DNA of 64,000 bases, taken from NCBI GenBank assembly GCA_963830385.1, contig CAWHMD010000007.1, positions 1 to 64,000 on the forward strand, read 5' to 3'. Numbering within the stretch: position 1 is the first letter of the stretch; each line of letters opens with the position of its first letter. The translations under genes and the position numbers were made by a program. Shown piece by piece: positions 63,739-64,000 of this stretch. Source of the stretch: Bog-532 sp963830385. Its GTDB lineage: Bacteria; Actinomycetota; Actinomycetes; Streptosporangiales; Streptosporangiaceae. Under the pieces are notes generated by a model that was given only the letters and a program-made list of their open reading frames with translations, had not been told where the DNA came from and did not search any database.

Positions 63739-64000
63739 GCGAAGCCCTCCCCGCTGGCGGTGGGGGCGCTGCTGGCGGCGGTCGCGCTGTCGGTGAGCAC
63801 CAACGGGCTGGCCTTCACGGCCGTCGCCGAGCTGGCCGGCATGGCCTGGGCGGGCCGCGCCCTCGGCGTCCAGAACACCGGCCAGAACCTGGCCGCGGCG
63901 GGCACCCCGCCGACCCTGGCCCAGCTCATCGGCCTGACCGGCTACGGCGGGGCGTTCGCGCTCGCCACCTTGTTCCCGGCCCTGGCCATCCTCGCCGTGC
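63739..64000 (+). pseudogene. MFS transporter C-terminal fragment (5'-truncated, runs off window)
   Basis: The frame reads SPLAVGALLAAVALSVSTNGLAFTAVAELAGMAWAGRALGVQNTGQN, then PPTLAQLIGLTGYGGAFALATLFPALAILAV, the last helices of a major-facilitator transporter. No N-terminal half is found upstream, where the 31-bp repeats lie instead. The only candidate start is an internal GTG at 63760 without a ribosome-binding site. It is probably a gene remnant; its end is beyond the window. Confidence 0.6.

Overview
The window is high-GC actinobacterial chromosome. Markers are a BldD regulator with its c-di-GMP motif, actinobacterial integration host factor (mihF), WhiB, XRE/DUF397 pairs, Tat-exported glycosidases and an actinomycete integrative element (AICE). 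The pyr operon carries pyrR, pyrK and a class 1B pyrD and runs into mihF-gmk-rpoZ-coaBC-metK. Together these fit a Streptosporangiales-type actinomycete better than Streptomyces; the genus is not determined.

Layout. (1) 1-5536: right part of an AICE with small transfer genes, an FtsK-like translocase, a HTH protein, a frameshifted RepSA-type initiator, excisionase and integrase, ending at a 45-bp copy of the 3' half of tRNA-Arg(UCU). (2) 5537-11935: a second segment between that copy and the intact tRNA gene. It has no integrase and holds a broken GH30 glycosidase, an orphan receiver, a MASE1 kinase/LuxR regulator pair, a DUF5999 protein and a WhiB protein. The arrangement looks like two elements accreted in tandem. 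(3) 12.6-22.5 kb: a kinase-like phosphotransferase, cobD-cobQ, a HAD hydrolase, Ohr, thiE, metF, a GNAT, a tauD-like dioxygenase, an ssuD-like monooxygenase and a decayed sugar porter. (4) 22.5-29 kb: two paralogous exported GH2 glycosidases, a HEPN protein behind a candidate SOS box, and bldD. (5) 29.4-47.3 kb: pyrRBC-carAB-pyrKD, then nested IS481/IS256 remnants, then pyrF, mihF, gmk, rpoZ, coaBC and metK. The insertion cuts pyrF off from the rest of the operon. (6) 48-56.4 kb: DUF397, a VOC protein, an NCS1 permease divergent from ADP-ribosylglycohydrolase, a PfkB kinase and a frameshifted cobN. (7) 56.5-59.6 kb: a PF04672 methyltransferase, two DUF397 proteins, an XRE regulator and a HATPase protein. 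Three of these genes share a 13-bp near-palindrome 41-56 bp before their starts. (8) 59.6-64 kb: an IS630 remnant, nucleoside hydrolase, glyA and an incomplete MFS gene behind tandem repeats.

How the genes work together. The central block makes UMP. PyrR probably represses it by hiding the pyrR ribosome-binding site. The block then supplies GMP kinase, the RNA polymerase omega subunit, coenzyme A and SAM. The permease, ADP-ribosylglycohydrolase, PfkB kinase and nucleoside hydrolase suggest nucleobase/nucleoside salvage. cobD, cobQ and cobN belong to cobalamin synthesis but lie about 36 kb apart.

Two observations stand out as possibly undescribed. One is a perfect 17-bp repeat (ctgataacagcaagaag), found inside two genes and at the stop codon of a third. 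The other is the shared operator-like motif linking the methyltransferase, XRE/DUF397 and HATPase genes.
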